Shown here in pieces: positions 23,583 through 32,271 of a stretch of 38,772 nt of DNA. Within the stretch, counting starts at the first letter, position 1; every line of letters starts with the position of its first letter. Origin of the DNA: Candidatus Gastranaerophilales bacterium (GTDB taxonomy: Bacteria > Cyanobacteriota > Vampirovibrionia > Gastranaerophilales > Gastranaerophilaceae); the NCBI GenBank assembly GCA_947630535.1, contig CANRHZ010000017.1:1-38772 (forward strand), read 5' to 3'. The notes below the pieces were generated by a model that saw nothing but the letters and a program-made list of their open reading frames with translations, was not told where the DNA came from and did no database searches. Both the position numbers and the translations under genes were made by a program.

Positions 23583-24356
23583 TTATTTTTTTCTGTATTC
23601 TTCGGGGGCATCTTCTCTTTCCTGATTCCATCTGTCAAGGCCCATTTGTTTTCTAACCAGACCTATTCCGACATGCACTCTCCACTCATCCATTTTTAGT
23701 TGCGCCGCAAGAATTTTGTGGCATCCTATCGGAGGGAGAGGAAGCAGAGGCTCATATAAATTTTTAATTGCCATAAGCTGATCGGGAGTTAGAGCAAGCT
23801 TTCTTTTTGGCATTTGTATTTTAGGAAGCATAAGCTTCTGTCTTACAAGGTTAATGCCAAAAAATACTTTTTTGGGTTCAATTCCTATTGCTGATGCTAT
23901 AACTTCATGGGCATCAGGGTTTGGAAGGGGGAGCATTTTTTTATAAAGTTCTTCAATTTGAGCCAGTTGTTCTTTATTTACAAGAAGTGTTTTTGGTCTT
24001 TGGGGACGCTTTTTGTTATTGAATTTATTTTGGTTTCTGTTAAACCCGCCCTGCGGACGGTTTTGACCAAAGGGGCGATTTTGTCTTTGATAGTTTCCGC
24101 CCTGATTATTATACGGACGTCTTTGTCCCATATCTCTGTTGTTATGGGGACGTTTGTTGTAATTTTGCCTTGGCGGCTGATTATCAGAGCCGAAGCTATA
24201 GCTTCTCGGGTATTCGGTTCCCGTTTGTGCGGTTTGATTGTCGGTTAAATCAGAATTAGAAGATTTATCGGGATACAAACAATCGGGACAAATTACCCTT
24301 TTTGGGTTTTTTGTTTCAAATTCCTTCCCGCACTTGATGCACTTGTTGGTATACAT
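23583..24356 (-). CDS. Zinc-ribbon protein with disordered RNQG-rich linker and duplicated C-terminal domain
   Basis: The 257-residue protein has three parts. A zinc ribbon uses C6, C9, C23 and C26 (CIKCGKEF and VICPDCLYP). Residues about 30-120 are disordered and rich in Arg, Asn, Gln and Gly with RPF/RPQG repeats, like RNA-binding low-complexity tails. Residues about 125-182 and 183-240 are two copies of one helical module, seen from paired NKEQLAQIEELYKKMLPLPN and TPDQLMAIKNLYEPLLPLPP and paired GINLVRQK and GIGLVRKQ. A nucleic-acid-binding role is likely but inferred. AAAGGA lies upstream of the start. Confidence 0.75.
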   Translation of the reverse strand: MYTNKCIKCGKEFETKNPKRVICPDCLYPDKSSNSDLTDNQTAQTGTEYPRSYSFGSDNQPPRQNYNKRPHNNRDMGQRRPYNNQGGNYQRQNRPFGQNRPQGGFNRNQNKFNNKKRPQRPKTLLVNKEQLAQIEELYKKMLPLPNPDAHEVIASAIGIEPKKVFFGINLVRQKLMLPKIQMPKRKLALTPDQLMAIKNLYEPLLPLPPIGCHKILAAQLKMDEWRVHVGIGLVRKQMGLDRWNQEREDAPEEYRKK

Positions 24357-24422
24357 ATTAAGAAATTTCCTTTTTGGCTTTTTGCCTTATGTTCCATCAA
24401 ATAAATAATGTGGCCTTATTTT

Positions 24423-24456
24423 TATCGGTAAAAAAATAAAAAATAATTTACCGATA
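24423..24456. repeat. 10-bp inverted repeat TATCGGTAAA/TTTACCGATA
   Basis: Perfect arms at 24423-24432 and 24447-24456 flank a 14-base A/T-rich loop, between the end of glgA and the start of the zinc-ribbon gene. No T-run follows on either strand, so it looks more like an operator or mRNA hairpin than a terminator. Confidence 0.5.
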
Positions 24457-24534
24457 TAAAAAACATTTGAACTTATTTTATACTTAAAAACAAAAATATA
24501 CAAGTATTTTTACAAAAAAATATCTGATTTTTTC

Positions 24535-25953
24535 TTATTTAGTAAGTTCCAAATAGACATCCATATATTTTTTTGCGCTTTCTGTCCAGGTATATTTAGA
24601 CTTTATGGCATTTTTCTTCAAAAGTTCAAAATCGTCTTTTCTGTCGTAATATGTCCAAACTCCGTTTTTGATTTCATCAACCATGCTCTTTGCATCGTAT
24701 GATAAAAACTTAAATCCGTTCGCTTTTTTATTTGGATAAGAAATTATTGTATCATCAAGACCGCCCGTTGCTCTAACGATTGGTACAGTGCCGTATTTAA
24801 GGGCTATCATCTGGCTTATTCCGCATGGTTCAAATAAAGAGGGCATTAAAAACATATCGGAGCCTTTGTATATGATTTCCGATAATTCGGGCTTAAAATC
24901 AATCCATGCTCTCATATTCGAAGAATTATTAGATGCCCAAATAAGCATATTTTGATACCCTTCTTCCCCCGTTCCCAAAAACACAAAGTCGCAAGGCAAA
25001 TTCATTAAATCAAATTTTGCAAAGTCAATTAAACTTAAACCCTTTTGATATACAAGCCTTGAAATCATTGAAATTAAGGGGCGATTAGGGTTAGAGGGAA
25101 GCGAAAAGAGTTTTTGAACCTTTTGTTTGTATTCCTTTTTTTCGTTTAAATCAAAATTCTTCCTCTCGTAATATGTGCCGTTTAAAATTCCTCTTATTTT
25201 TTCTGTTTGTCCTCTTAAGGTATAATCCATTCCTTCTCCCATATCGGAAGATAAAATTTCATTTGCGTATCTCGGGGAAACGGTTGTAATCATATCCGAA
25301 CAGTATATTGCACCTTTTACCCAGTTTACTTTGCCGTAATGCTCCACACAGTTATCGTACCATACGTTATCCCATCTCATATTTGCAAAATCAATTATAC
25401 TTTTATCGCAAGAACCCTGATATGCAAGGTTATGAATTGTAAACACTGTTTTTGTATTTTTATAAAACTCGTCGTACTTATAGTTTGTCTTTATATAAAT
25501 GGGGAGCATTGCCGTATGCCAATCGTTTGCATGGATTATATCGGGCTTAAAATTTAAAAGCTTTGCATATTCTAATACCGCAAGAGAAAATGACACGTAT
25601 CTTTGCTGCTCATACATCTCATCCACCCACATAGGATAGACAACATTAAAACAGGAAAAGTATTTGGGGTTGTCTATAAAAAATACGTTTATCTTCTTTG
25701 ACTTTGGATGTTTTGCAACTTTTAATTTGAAGATGTGCTCGCTATGGCCCATTGAGATTTTTAGTTCGGAATTTTCAACCTCTTTTATGTTCCATTTTTT
25801 TTCATCAACACACCCGTATAAAGGAGTAAAAACGGCAACTTCACACCCTTGCTTTTCCAAAAAGGGCGGGAGTTCACCGACAACATCCGCAAGCCCTCCG
25901 ACTTTTGAATATGGTGCAACTTCACTTGATGCCATTAAAACTTTTATTGACAT
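24535..25953 (-). CDS. glgA: Glycogen synthase
   Basis: The 472-residue GT5 enzyme adds glucose from ADP-glucose to glycogen. SKVGGLADVVGELP at about 16-29 binds the nucleotide sugar, HANDWHTAM near 141 supplies the active-site loop, and EPCGISQMIALKYGTVP with the following ATGGLDDTI is the C-terminal donor site. Length is normal. The start follows AAAGGAG. It lies directly downstream of ruvA on the same strand, 11 bases apart, so it is probably co-transcribed. No other glycogen gene is in the window. Confidence 0.95.
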   Translation of the reverse strand: MSIKVLMASSEVAPYSKVGGLADVVGELPPFLEKQGCEVAVFTPLYGCVDEKKWNIKEVENSELKISMGHSEHIFKLKVAKHPKSKKINVFFIDNPKYFSCFNVVYPMWVDEMYEQQRYVSFSLAVLEYAKLLNFKPDIIHANDWHTAMLPIYIKTNYKYDEFYKNTKTVFTIHNLAYQGSCDKSIIDFANMRWDNVWYDNCVEHYGKVNWVKGAIYCSDMITTVSPRYANEILSSDMGEGMDYTLRGQTEKIRGILNGTYYERKNFDLNEKKEYKQKVQKLFSLPSNPNRPLISMISRLVYQKGLSLIDFAKFDLMNLPCDFVFLGTGEEGYQNMLIWASNNSSNMRAWIDFKPELSEIIYKGSDMFLMPSLFEPCGISQMIALKYGTVPIVRATGGLDDTIISYPNKKANGFKFLSYDAKSMVDEIKNGVWTYYDRKDDFELLKKNAIKSKYTWTESAKKYMDVYLELTK

Positions 25954-25964
25954 AAAAACTCCTT

Positions 25965-26576
25965 TTATACGTTAGATAGCATTGAAAGCGCTTCTTTTAA
26001 AATTTCTTCGCTTGTTTTTGAGTTTGCGCTCGTGATTGCAAATTCAATCCCCTTTTGTATTTCATTATTGTTGTACCCGAGCGACTTTAATATGGTTTGA
26101 ACATCCTCTATAATTTCTGATGATATATTTTTATTTTCAAACTTGCCCTGAATTATTTCTCTTGAGGTGTTTTTGTTTGTTAGTTTATCTTTTAGCTCAA
26201 GAACAATCTTTTGGGCAAGCTTAAGTCCCACCCCTTTTGCTCTTGAAATTGATTTATAGTCCTGATTTATAACGTAATCAATTAACTCGGAACCCGAGAA
26301 TTCATCTAACAAAACAAGGGCAACTTTTGTTCCGATACCCGATACGGATGTTAAAATATCAAAAATAACTCTGTCCTCTTTTTGCTTAAACCCGACAAGG
26401 GTCATGGAATCTTCCTTGTGGATTAGTTTGGTATAAATTTTAACTTCCAATCCTATATCACAAAGGCTCAAAATTGTTCTCGGGTTTGTAAGGATAGAAT
26501 ATCCTATACCGTTATTTTCAACGGATATTGAATTATCCCCCTTAAATACCAATTCACCTTTAATATAATCAAACAT
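25965..26576 (-). CDS. ruvA: Holliday junction branch migration protein RuvA
   Basis: The 203-residue DNA-binding subunit of the RuvAB complex. The N-terminal OB domain starts MFDYIKGELVFK and contains ENNGIGYSI. Two helix-hairpin-helix segments follow (SVSGIGTKVALVLL and RAKGVGLKLAQKIVLELKDK), and the C-terminal domain (DVQTILKSLGYNNNEIQKGI) contacts RuvB. Length is standard. A TTGTAA/TATAAT promoter leaves no leader before the ATG. The gene precedes glgA with a short gap. Confidence 0.95.
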   Translation of the reverse strand: MFDYIKGELVFKGDNSISVENNGIGYSILTNPRTILSLCDIGLEVKIYTKLIHKEDSMTLVGFKQKEDRVIFDILTSVSGIGTKVALVLLDEFSGSELIDYVINQDYKSISRAKGVGLKLAQKIVLELKDKLTNKNTSREIIQGKFENKNISSEIIEDVQTILKSLGYNNNEIQKGIEFAITSANSKTSEEILKEALSMLSNV

Positions 26577-26582
26577 ACAACA

Positions 26583-26611
26583 ATTATACTTAAATAAATA
26601 TTATTTTACAA
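26583..26611 (-). promoter_or_regulatory. Promoter giving a leaderless ruvA transcript
   Basis: On the minus strand, TTGTAA (26611-26606), a 17-bp spacer and a perfect TATAAT (26588-26583) are followed by six bases and the ruvA ATG. The -35 box overlaps the last codons of the preceding TPR gene. No Shine-Dalgarno is present. Confidence 0.6.
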
Positions 26612-27182
26612 AAGTTTTGTTATAAAAATCTATTATTTTTTTTGCTTCTTTTTCTTTATTCAGCTTTTTGTTAGCATAAGCAAGATTATAATAAAAATCC
26701 TTTTCATCATTTTTAAGATAAATTGCCTTTATAAAATTTTTCTTTGCTTTATTGAAATCCCCTATTGAAAGTTCGGCGCAGCCAAGGTTATAAAAAAGAT
26801 AAGGGTTTTTCTTGTTATATTTTATTGCAAGCTCAAAGTTTTCGGATGCAAAGCTATAAATTTTTCTTTTCATATATATACAACCCAGATTGTAATATGC
26901 TTTATACATTTCAGGATTTTTTTGAACGGCAAATTTAAGAGTTTTAATTGCTTTATTTATTTGGTTATTATCTTCTTCAATGTTTGCAAGGATTATAAGG
27001 GTTTCATAGTCCCTTTTTTCAAGCGGGATTTTTTCCAGAAGTGTATATGCTTCATTTATATGGTTTGTGTTATAAAGAGCAAATGCGTTTTGTTTAATAT
27101 CGAATATCTCATCTCCGTCCATTTCGGATGCAAAGCAAATACTTCCGATTAAAAGCATCAAGGTTAATAAAATTTTTTTCAT
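26601..27182 (-). CDS. Exported TPR-repeat protein
   Basis: A 193-residue protein with a signal peptide (KKILLTLMLLIGSICFA) and about four tetratricopeptide repeats: NTNHINEAYTLLEKIP, NNQINKAIKTLKFAVQKNPE, KRKIYSFASENFELAIKYNK and SIGDFNKAKKNFIKAIYLK. It should form a periplasmic protein-binding scaffold. No catalytic motif is seen. It lies upstream of ruvA on the same strand. Partner unknown. Confidence 0.82.
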   Translation of the reverse strand: MKKILLTLMLLIGSICFASEMDGDEIFDIKQNAFALYNTNHINEAYTLLEKIPLEKRDYETLIILANIEEDNNQINKAIKTLKFAVQKNPEMYKAYYNLGCIYMKRKIYSFASENFELAIKYNKKNPYLFYNLGCAELSIGDFNKAKKNFIKAIYLKNDEKDFYYNLAYANKKLNKEKEAKKIIDFYNKTFVK

Positions 27183-27294
27183 TTAAAAATCTCTCCTTAT
27201 AAAATCGTACCATTTATTGATTGAATTTTGCAAGAAATTGTTTTTAAAGTAGAATTATTTTATTGATTATTACCATATAACAGAGATTTTTATT

Positions 27295-28581
27295 ATGGAA
27301 ACAGAAGAAAACAACAATATAACAAATAAGGAAATTCCGAACCAAAAACCCAGAAGAAGGGTTAAAAGATTAAATCCCAATTTTTTTGCCCATTTTTTAA
27401 TATGTTTAATTTGTGTCAGTGTTTTTGCCATTGTATGTTATAGGGGCGAAATATTAAAATCAGTTCAAAAAATGGGTGATCATGGGTATGATGCAAAAGA
27501 CAGGTGGGAATTAAAACTTCCGCTGATGTCAAGAAGGCAAAATATTCTTCTTATGGGGGTGGATGTTTCGGAAAATCCGAACAGACCCTTTGATAATACA
27601 AGGTCTGATTCCATATATATAGTAAGTATCGCCCCATATGCAAAAGACGTTAATGTTATTTCAATACCAAGAGATTCCAAGGTTTACATACATTCAAAAT
27701 CAAGCCCCGATAAAATTAACCATGCTTTTGCAATAGGCGGGATAAGTACATCCCAAAAAACAATAGAACATACCCTCGGGATAAAAATTGACCATTACCT
27801 TGTGGTTTCCAATTCTGCCTTAATTGATTTTATTGATAAATTGGGCGGGGTTGACGTTTACGTTGAAAAGGATATGCACTATAACGACAATACGGCAAAT
27901 TTACATATAAATTTACAAAAAGGTGTTCAACACTTAAACGGGGTTGAATCCGAAGGATATTTAAGATACAGAAAAGATGCTCTGGGAGATATCGGAAGAA
28001 TAAGAAGGCAGCAATGGTTTTTAAATGCGGTCGGAACAAAGATGAAAGACCCTTCCGTTATTATAAAAATGCCTGAAATTATAAAATCTGTTCTAAATTA
28101 CGTTCAAACCGACCTTAACGTATATGAGCTTGCGCAGTATGCGGCCCTTGTAAAAAGTATGGATATGAGCAAAGTTAAGGTAGCAACATTGCCGGGTGAA
28201 CCTTCACAGAGAGGATTTATTTCATACTGGATATTGGATCCCGAGGGTGTTCAAGAACTTGTGGATAAATTGATATACGGGGATAAACCCAAAAAAATGG
28301 ACAGAAACCTTGAGGTTGGAATTTTATATGTGCCTTCAGAGGAGCAAACGGCATTGGAGCTTCAAAAAGAGCTTGAATCTCAAGGGGTTAGCGTTAATTC
28401 AAAACAAGTTAAATATTTAGGACATGACCATATCGCAATTCATAATTTTGATATCCCGTCTGATGCCATAGCAAGGCTTAAAGGCACAATAAGCATATTA
28501 AAGGATAAACAAACGGTATACGATATTATCGGAATAAATAAAGCGGCAAGAGATTTTACCGTTGTGCTTGCGGGTTCTTAA
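27295..28581 (+). CDS. LCP-family (LytR-CpsA-Psr) glycopolymer transferase
   Basis: The 428-residue protein has a basic cytoplasmic start and one membrane helix (about 32-52), then the LCP catalytic domain: TRSDSIYIVSI, SIPRDSKVYI, KINHAFAIGG, and RYRKDALGDIGRIRRQQW near 222-239, which hold the acidic and arginine residues that bind the polyprenyl pyrophosphate. The C-terminal part from NLEVGILYVPS resembles the LytR_C domain. LCP enzymes attach polymers to peptidoglycan. In Gram-negative-type relatives of cyanobacteria their substrate is unclear. It is a lone plus-strand gene. Confidence 0.92.
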   Translation: METEENNNITNKEIPNQKPRRRVKRLNPNFFAHFLICLICVSVFAIVCYRGEILKSVQKMGDHGYDAKDRWELKLPLMSRRQNILLMGVDVSENPNRPFDNTRSDSIYIVSIAPYAKDVNVISIPRDSKVYIHSKSSPDKINHAFAIGGISTSQKTIEHTLGIKIDHYLVVSNSALIDFIDKLGGVDVYVEKDMHYNDNTANLHINLQKGVQHLNGVESEGYLRYRKDALGDIGRIRRQQWFLNAVGTKMKDPSVIIKMPEIIKSVLNYVQTDLNVYELAQYAALVKSMDMSKVKVATLPGEPSQRGFISYWILDPEGVQELVDKLIYGDKPKKMDRNLEVGILYVPSEEQTALELQKELESQGVSVNSKQVKYLGHDHIAIHNFDIPSDAIARLKGTISILKDKQTVYDIIGINKAARDFTVVLAGS

Positions 28582-28646
28582 AATAGTCTTTGTTTATATT
28601 TTTATAGTATAATTATTCCGTTGACAAAAATAAAAAGGTTGAATAA

Positions 28647-29288
28647 GTGTTTGATTTTAATTCCGATTTAGCTCAAGAGTTTGGAGTATACAGAAACGAA
28701 GAAGCGTTAGAAATTGCAAAATATACAAGTTCGGTGAACATATCCGCAGGTTTCCATGCGGGTGACCCCATAAGCATCAAAAATGCGCTTTTATTTGCAA
28801 AAGAGCACAATCTTGCAATAGGTGCGCACATCGGCTATCCCGATATACCGGGGTTTGGTCGCCGCACAATGGAATTATCCAATGAAGAAGTTGAAGCCAT
28901 TGTTCTTTATCAGGTGGGGGCAATCTCTGCTTATGCCAAAATAATGGGGCTTGAAATTGAGCATGTAAGGTGCCATGGAGCAATGAATTTAAAATTGGGT
29001 ACCGATATAGAATTTGCAAAGACGGTTGCAAGAGCAGTTAAAAAGGTCAACCCGTGGTTGAATTTGTATACAAATAGCCTTGAAACAAAATATATATTGG
29101 AAGATGAAATAGAGTTGAACTGTCCCTTTGAGGTTACATTTGGCGATAATATGTCGATAAGACAACTGAGAGAAATGGATGTAATTCCCGAAACGGTTCA
29201 TTTTGCCGATATTAATAATGTAAAAAGGGCGTATGACGTCATAAAACCAACGCCCGTAAACTATAACAGAGTAGCCCATCAGGTATAA
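28647..29288 (+). CDS. YcsF/PxpA-like (5-oxoprolinase subunit A family) protein, short
   Basis: Starting at GTG 28647 behind AAAAGG, the 213-residue protein clearly matches the LamB/YcsF family in its first 125 residues: DFNSDLAQEFG, VNISAGFHAGDP, GAHIGYPDIPGFGRR and VRCHGAMN. The second half is shorter than usual and lacks the C-terminal VHGD-type motif, so it is about 35-40 residues short of the family. PxpA with PxpB and PxpC opens 5-oxoproline, but no pxpB or pxpC is nearby. It heads an operon with yvcK, panB and panC. Activity is doubtful; a divergent function is possible. Confidence 0.75.
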   Translation: MFDFNSDLAQEFGVYRNEEALEIAKYTSSVNISAGFHAGDPISIKNALLFAKEHNLAIGAHIGYPDIPGFGRRTMELSNEEVEAIVLYQVGAISAYAKIMGLEIEHVRCHGAMNLKLGTDIEFAKTVARAVKKVNPWLNLYTNSLETKYILEDEIELNCPFEVTFGDNMSIRQLREMDVIPETVHFADINNVKRAYDVIKPTPVNYNRVAHQV

Positions 29289-29292
29289 AATA

Positions 29293-30606
29293 ATGAAAAT
29301 ATTCAAAACAAGAGTTAAAATGCCTACAGGTACGCTATGGTTGGTGCCGGGGTTAAAATTAAAAAGATGGTTTGCGCTGATTGTAGTGGGTTCTGTTCTT
29401 GCCGCAATCGGAGCTGCACTATTATTTAATTTGGAGCCGGTTTATTTTTTAATTAAATATGCAAAAAAGCTTTTCCATACGGTTCACCCCGAAGTTGCAG
29501 GGGTAATATTAATTGTGGTGGGTGCCGTTATATTCTTAAAAGCATGGCAGGAAACAAACTTTTCAATGCTTGATGTTAAAGGACAAAGAAGCAGAAAAGC
29601 CATGGGGGAGGCACTTTACAGAAGAATGAAATTAAACCATGGCCCCAAAATTGTTGCAATAGGCGGAGGAACAGGATTATCCACGCTTTTAAGAGGGATA
29701 AAAAAGCTTACCAACAACATAACGGCAATTGTAACTGTCGGAGATGACGGAGGCTCATCAGGCATATTAAGAGAAGAAATGGGGATTTTACCTCCCGGTG
29801 ATATAAGAAACTGTATTGCGGCTCTTGCTGATGATGATGATATTGTTACAAAACTCTTTCAATACCGCTTTAAATCAGGTAAAGGAATTGAGGGACACAG
29901 TTTCGGAAACCTTTTTATTACTGCAATGACTGCTATATCAGGGGATATGGTTTCCGCAATAAAAGAATCTTCAAAGGTTTTACTTATAAGAGGAAGGGTG
30001 CTTCCCGCAACAACTGACGATATGCGTCTTGCAGCAAAAATGGAGGACGGTTCAATAGTAAGGGGGGAAAGCAATATCCCTGAAGCCGGAAAGAGAATTG
30101 TTGATTTATTCTCGGAACCTTCCGAATGTAAACCCCAAAATGAAGTTATAGATGCCATTAATTCTGCGGACTTAATAATACTTGGTCCGGGGAGCCTTTA
30201 TACATCCATAATCCCTAATATTCTTGTTAAAGGTGTAGCGGAAGCGGTTGCAAATTCCAATGCGGCAAAAATATATGTATGTAATGTTATGACCCAACCG
30301 GGAGAAACGGATAATTATTCGGTATCAGACCATATAAGGGCACTGTTTCGCCATGCGGTTAAGTCGGGAGCAAACAAAAAATTATTTGATGCGGTGCTTG
30401 TAAACGATACAATGCCTTTAAACCTTGCAAAAAAATATGAAGAAAAAAATTCTCTCCCGGTTGATGAAGATACGGGCGCAATTAAGAATTTAGGGGTTGA
30501 AATTGTAAGAGCAAAACTTATCCAAGATAATAAAGACGGTCTTGTAAGGCACTCTCCTTCAAAGCTTGCAAAAGCTATTTATTATTGGTACAGAAAAAGG
30601 GCATAA
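29293..30606 (+). CDS. yvcK: YvcK/CofD-family protein with N-terminal membrane helices
   Basis: The 437-residue protein has two N-terminal membrane helices (about 28-50 and 66-88), then the CofD-like core: AIGGGTGLSTLLRG near 121, VGDDGGSSGILRE, PPGDIRNCIAAL and GHSFGNLF. YvcK proteins bind UDP-sugars and affect carbon flow and cell envelope in Bacillus. The membrane-anchored long form is, to my knowledge, typical of cyanobacteria, which supports the lineage call. It starts 4 bases after the previous stop and leads into panB. Confidence 0.9.
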   Translation: MKIFKTRVKMPTGTLWLVPGLKLKRWFALIVVGSVLAAIGAALLFNLEPVYFLIKYAKKLFHTVHPEVAGVILIVVGAVIFLKAWQETNFSMLDVKGQRSRKAMGEALYRRMKLNHGPKIVAIGGGTGLSTLLRGIKKLTNNITAIVTVGDDGGSSGILREEMGILPPGDIRNCIAALADDDDIVTKLFQYRFKSGKGIEGHSFGNLFITAMTAISGDMVSAIKESSKVLLIRGRVLPATTDDMRLAAKMEDGSIVRGESNIPEAGKRIVDLFSEPSECKPQNEVIDAINSADLIILGPGSLYTSIIPNILVKGVAEAVANSNAAKIYVCNVMTQPGETDNYSVSDHIRALFRHAVKSGANKKLFDAVLVNDTMPLNLAKKYEEKNSLPVDEDTGAIKNLGVEIVRAKLIQDNKDGLVRHSPSKLAKAIYYWYRKRA

Positions 30607-30608
30607 AA

Positions 30609-31451
30609 ATGCTTACTTCAAAAAAAATCCAAAAAATGAAATACGATAAAAAAAAGATAAAGGCAATTACCGCTTACGATTATTCAACCGCAAAATTTGC
30701 GGATGAAGAAGGTATAGACATCATTCTGGTCGGGGATTCCGTAGGACAGGTTGTTATGGGTTATGATTCCACAACAAAAGTTACTATGGATGAAATGAAA
30801 GTTTTTTCCCGTGCGGTTTTAAACGGAGCAAAAAATCCGCTTGTGGTTGTTGATATGCCTTATCTTAGTTATCATACCGGCATATTCGAAGCCACAAAAA
30901 ATGCAGGCGAATTTATGAAAATGGGTGCAGGTGCGGTTAAAATTGAAGGGGCAAACGATTATATACTTGATTTGACAAAACATTTAACAAATTCGGGTAT
31001 CCCCGTTATGGCTCATCTCGGGTTTACACCCCAGTATATAAATACAATCGGCGGAAATTTTGTTCAGGGCAAAAACCTTGATAATACGCTAAAAATTCTT
31101 GAGGATGCAAAAAAAATGCAATCAATGGGCGCTTTTTCAATTGTTCTTGAGATGATGCCCGATGTTTGTGCAAAATACATAACACAAAACCTTGATATAC
31201 CCACGATAGGTATAGGCGCAGGCAAATACACGGACGGGCAAATTCTTGTCATAAATGATATAATAGGAAAATTTGACGGTTTTAGTCCTAAATTTGCAAG
31301 AAAATATTATGATGCAAAAACGGCAATTAAAGAGTCGATAAGAAAATATATGGATGATATAGATAACGGAAGCTTTCCTTCCGATAATGAAAGTTTCACT
31401 CTGGATGAAGATGAATATGAAAGATTTGAAAGTTATACACAAAATAAATGA
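30609..31451 (+). CDS. panB: 3-methyl-2-oxobutanoate hydroxymethyltransferase
   Basis: From ATG 30609 (MLTSKKIQKMK) the protein has 280 residues. PanB makes ketopantoate, the first step of pantothenate synthesis. AITAYDYSTAKFAD, LVGDSVGQVVMGY, DMPYLSY, VKIEGA and MAHLGFTPQ are the family motifs for metal, substrate and folate binding. The start was chosen over one 24 bases earlier because it follows an AAAAGGGC site just past the yvcK stop. Its 3' end overlaps panC. Confidence 0.95.
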   Translation: MLTSKKIQKMKYDKKKIKAITAYDYSTAKFADEEGIDIILVGDSVGQVVMGYDSTTKVTMDEMKVFSRAVLNGAKNPLVVVDMPYLSYHTGIFEATKNAGEFMKMGAGAVKIEGANDYILDLTKHLTNSGIPVMAHLGFTPQYINTIGGNFVQGKNLDNTLKILEDAKKMQSMGAFSIVLEMMPDVCAKYITQNLDIPTIGIGAGKYTDGQILVINDIIGKFDGFSPKFARKYYDAKTAIKESIRKYMDDIDNGSFPSDNESFTLDEDEYERFESYTQNK

Positions 31452-32271
31452 AATCAGGCCCTTAATTAATAATAATTTGGGAAAAATTGCGCTTGTTCCC
31501 ACTATGGGTGCACTGCATAAGGGGCATAAAAGCCTCATAGAGAAAGCAAGCGAACAAAATGAGTTTGTTGTTGTTTCTGTTTTTGTTAATCCTGTGCAAT
31601 TCGGGGTGAACGAGGATTACGATAAATACCCGAGATGCCTTGAAAAAGATGTTGAACTTGCAAAAGAAGCGGGAGCAGATATTGTTTTTGCACCAAGCGT
31701 GGATGAGATGTATACGGATATATATTTTAAGGAAAAAGAAACAACCCTTGTTTGTCCCCCTTATAAATACGTTAACAGGCTTTGCGGGAAATCCCGCCCG
31801 GGGCACTTTGACGGGGTATGTACCGTTGTATCAAAACTTTTCAATATAACAAAATGCAACAGAGCTTACTTCGGACAAAAAGATGCACAACAGTTATTTA
31901 TTGTTCAAAAAATGGTTAAAGAATTAAACTTTGATATAGAAATTGTGCCATGCCCCATTGTAAGAGAGGATGATGGTCTTGCGGTTTCAAGCAGAAATTC
32001 TTACCTTTCTTATGAAGAAAGAAAAATTGCACCGAACATTTATAAGGCTCTTATGTGTGCCAAAAAACTAAAAGAAGGTGGCATAAAAACCCCCGATATC
32101 TTAATTGATGCATCTTATGCTTATCTTAAGGATTTTGATACAGACTATATTGAAATTGTTTCAAAAGAAGATTTTTGCCCCATAAGCGAAGTAAAAGAAA
32201 ACTCTCTTATGCTTATTGCGGCAAAAACAAAGAAAAATAGTGTTAGATTAATAGATAATATGGAACTATGA
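31417..32271 (+). CDS. panC: Pantothenate synthetase
   Basis: PanC joins pantoate and beta-alanine with ATP. VPTMGALHKGHKSL holds the HxGH ATP motif; CGKSRPGHFDGVCTVVSKLF, FGQKDAQQ and AVSSRNSYLS complete the active site. Four in-frame ATG codons precede the conserved part; 31417 (MKDLKVIHKINEIR) gives 284 residues and the usual N-terminus, although 31411 has the better-placed GGATGAAG. All overlap panB by 35 or more bases, implying translational coupling. The pathway's panD and panE are not in the window. Confidence 0.95.
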   Translation: MKDLKVIHKINEIRPLINNNLGKIALVPTMGALHKGHKSLIEKASEQNEFVVVSVFVNPVQFGVNEDYDKYPRCLEKDVELAKEAGADIVFAPSVDEMYTDIYFKEKETTLVCPPYKYVNRLCGKSRPGHFDGVCTVVSKLFNITKCNRAYFGQKDAQQLFIVQKMVKELNFDIEIVPCPIVREDDGLAVSSRNSYLSYEERKIAPNIYKALMCAKKLKEGGIKTPDILIDASYAYLKDFDTDYIEIVSKEDFCPISEVKENSLMLIAAKTKKNSVRLIDNMEL

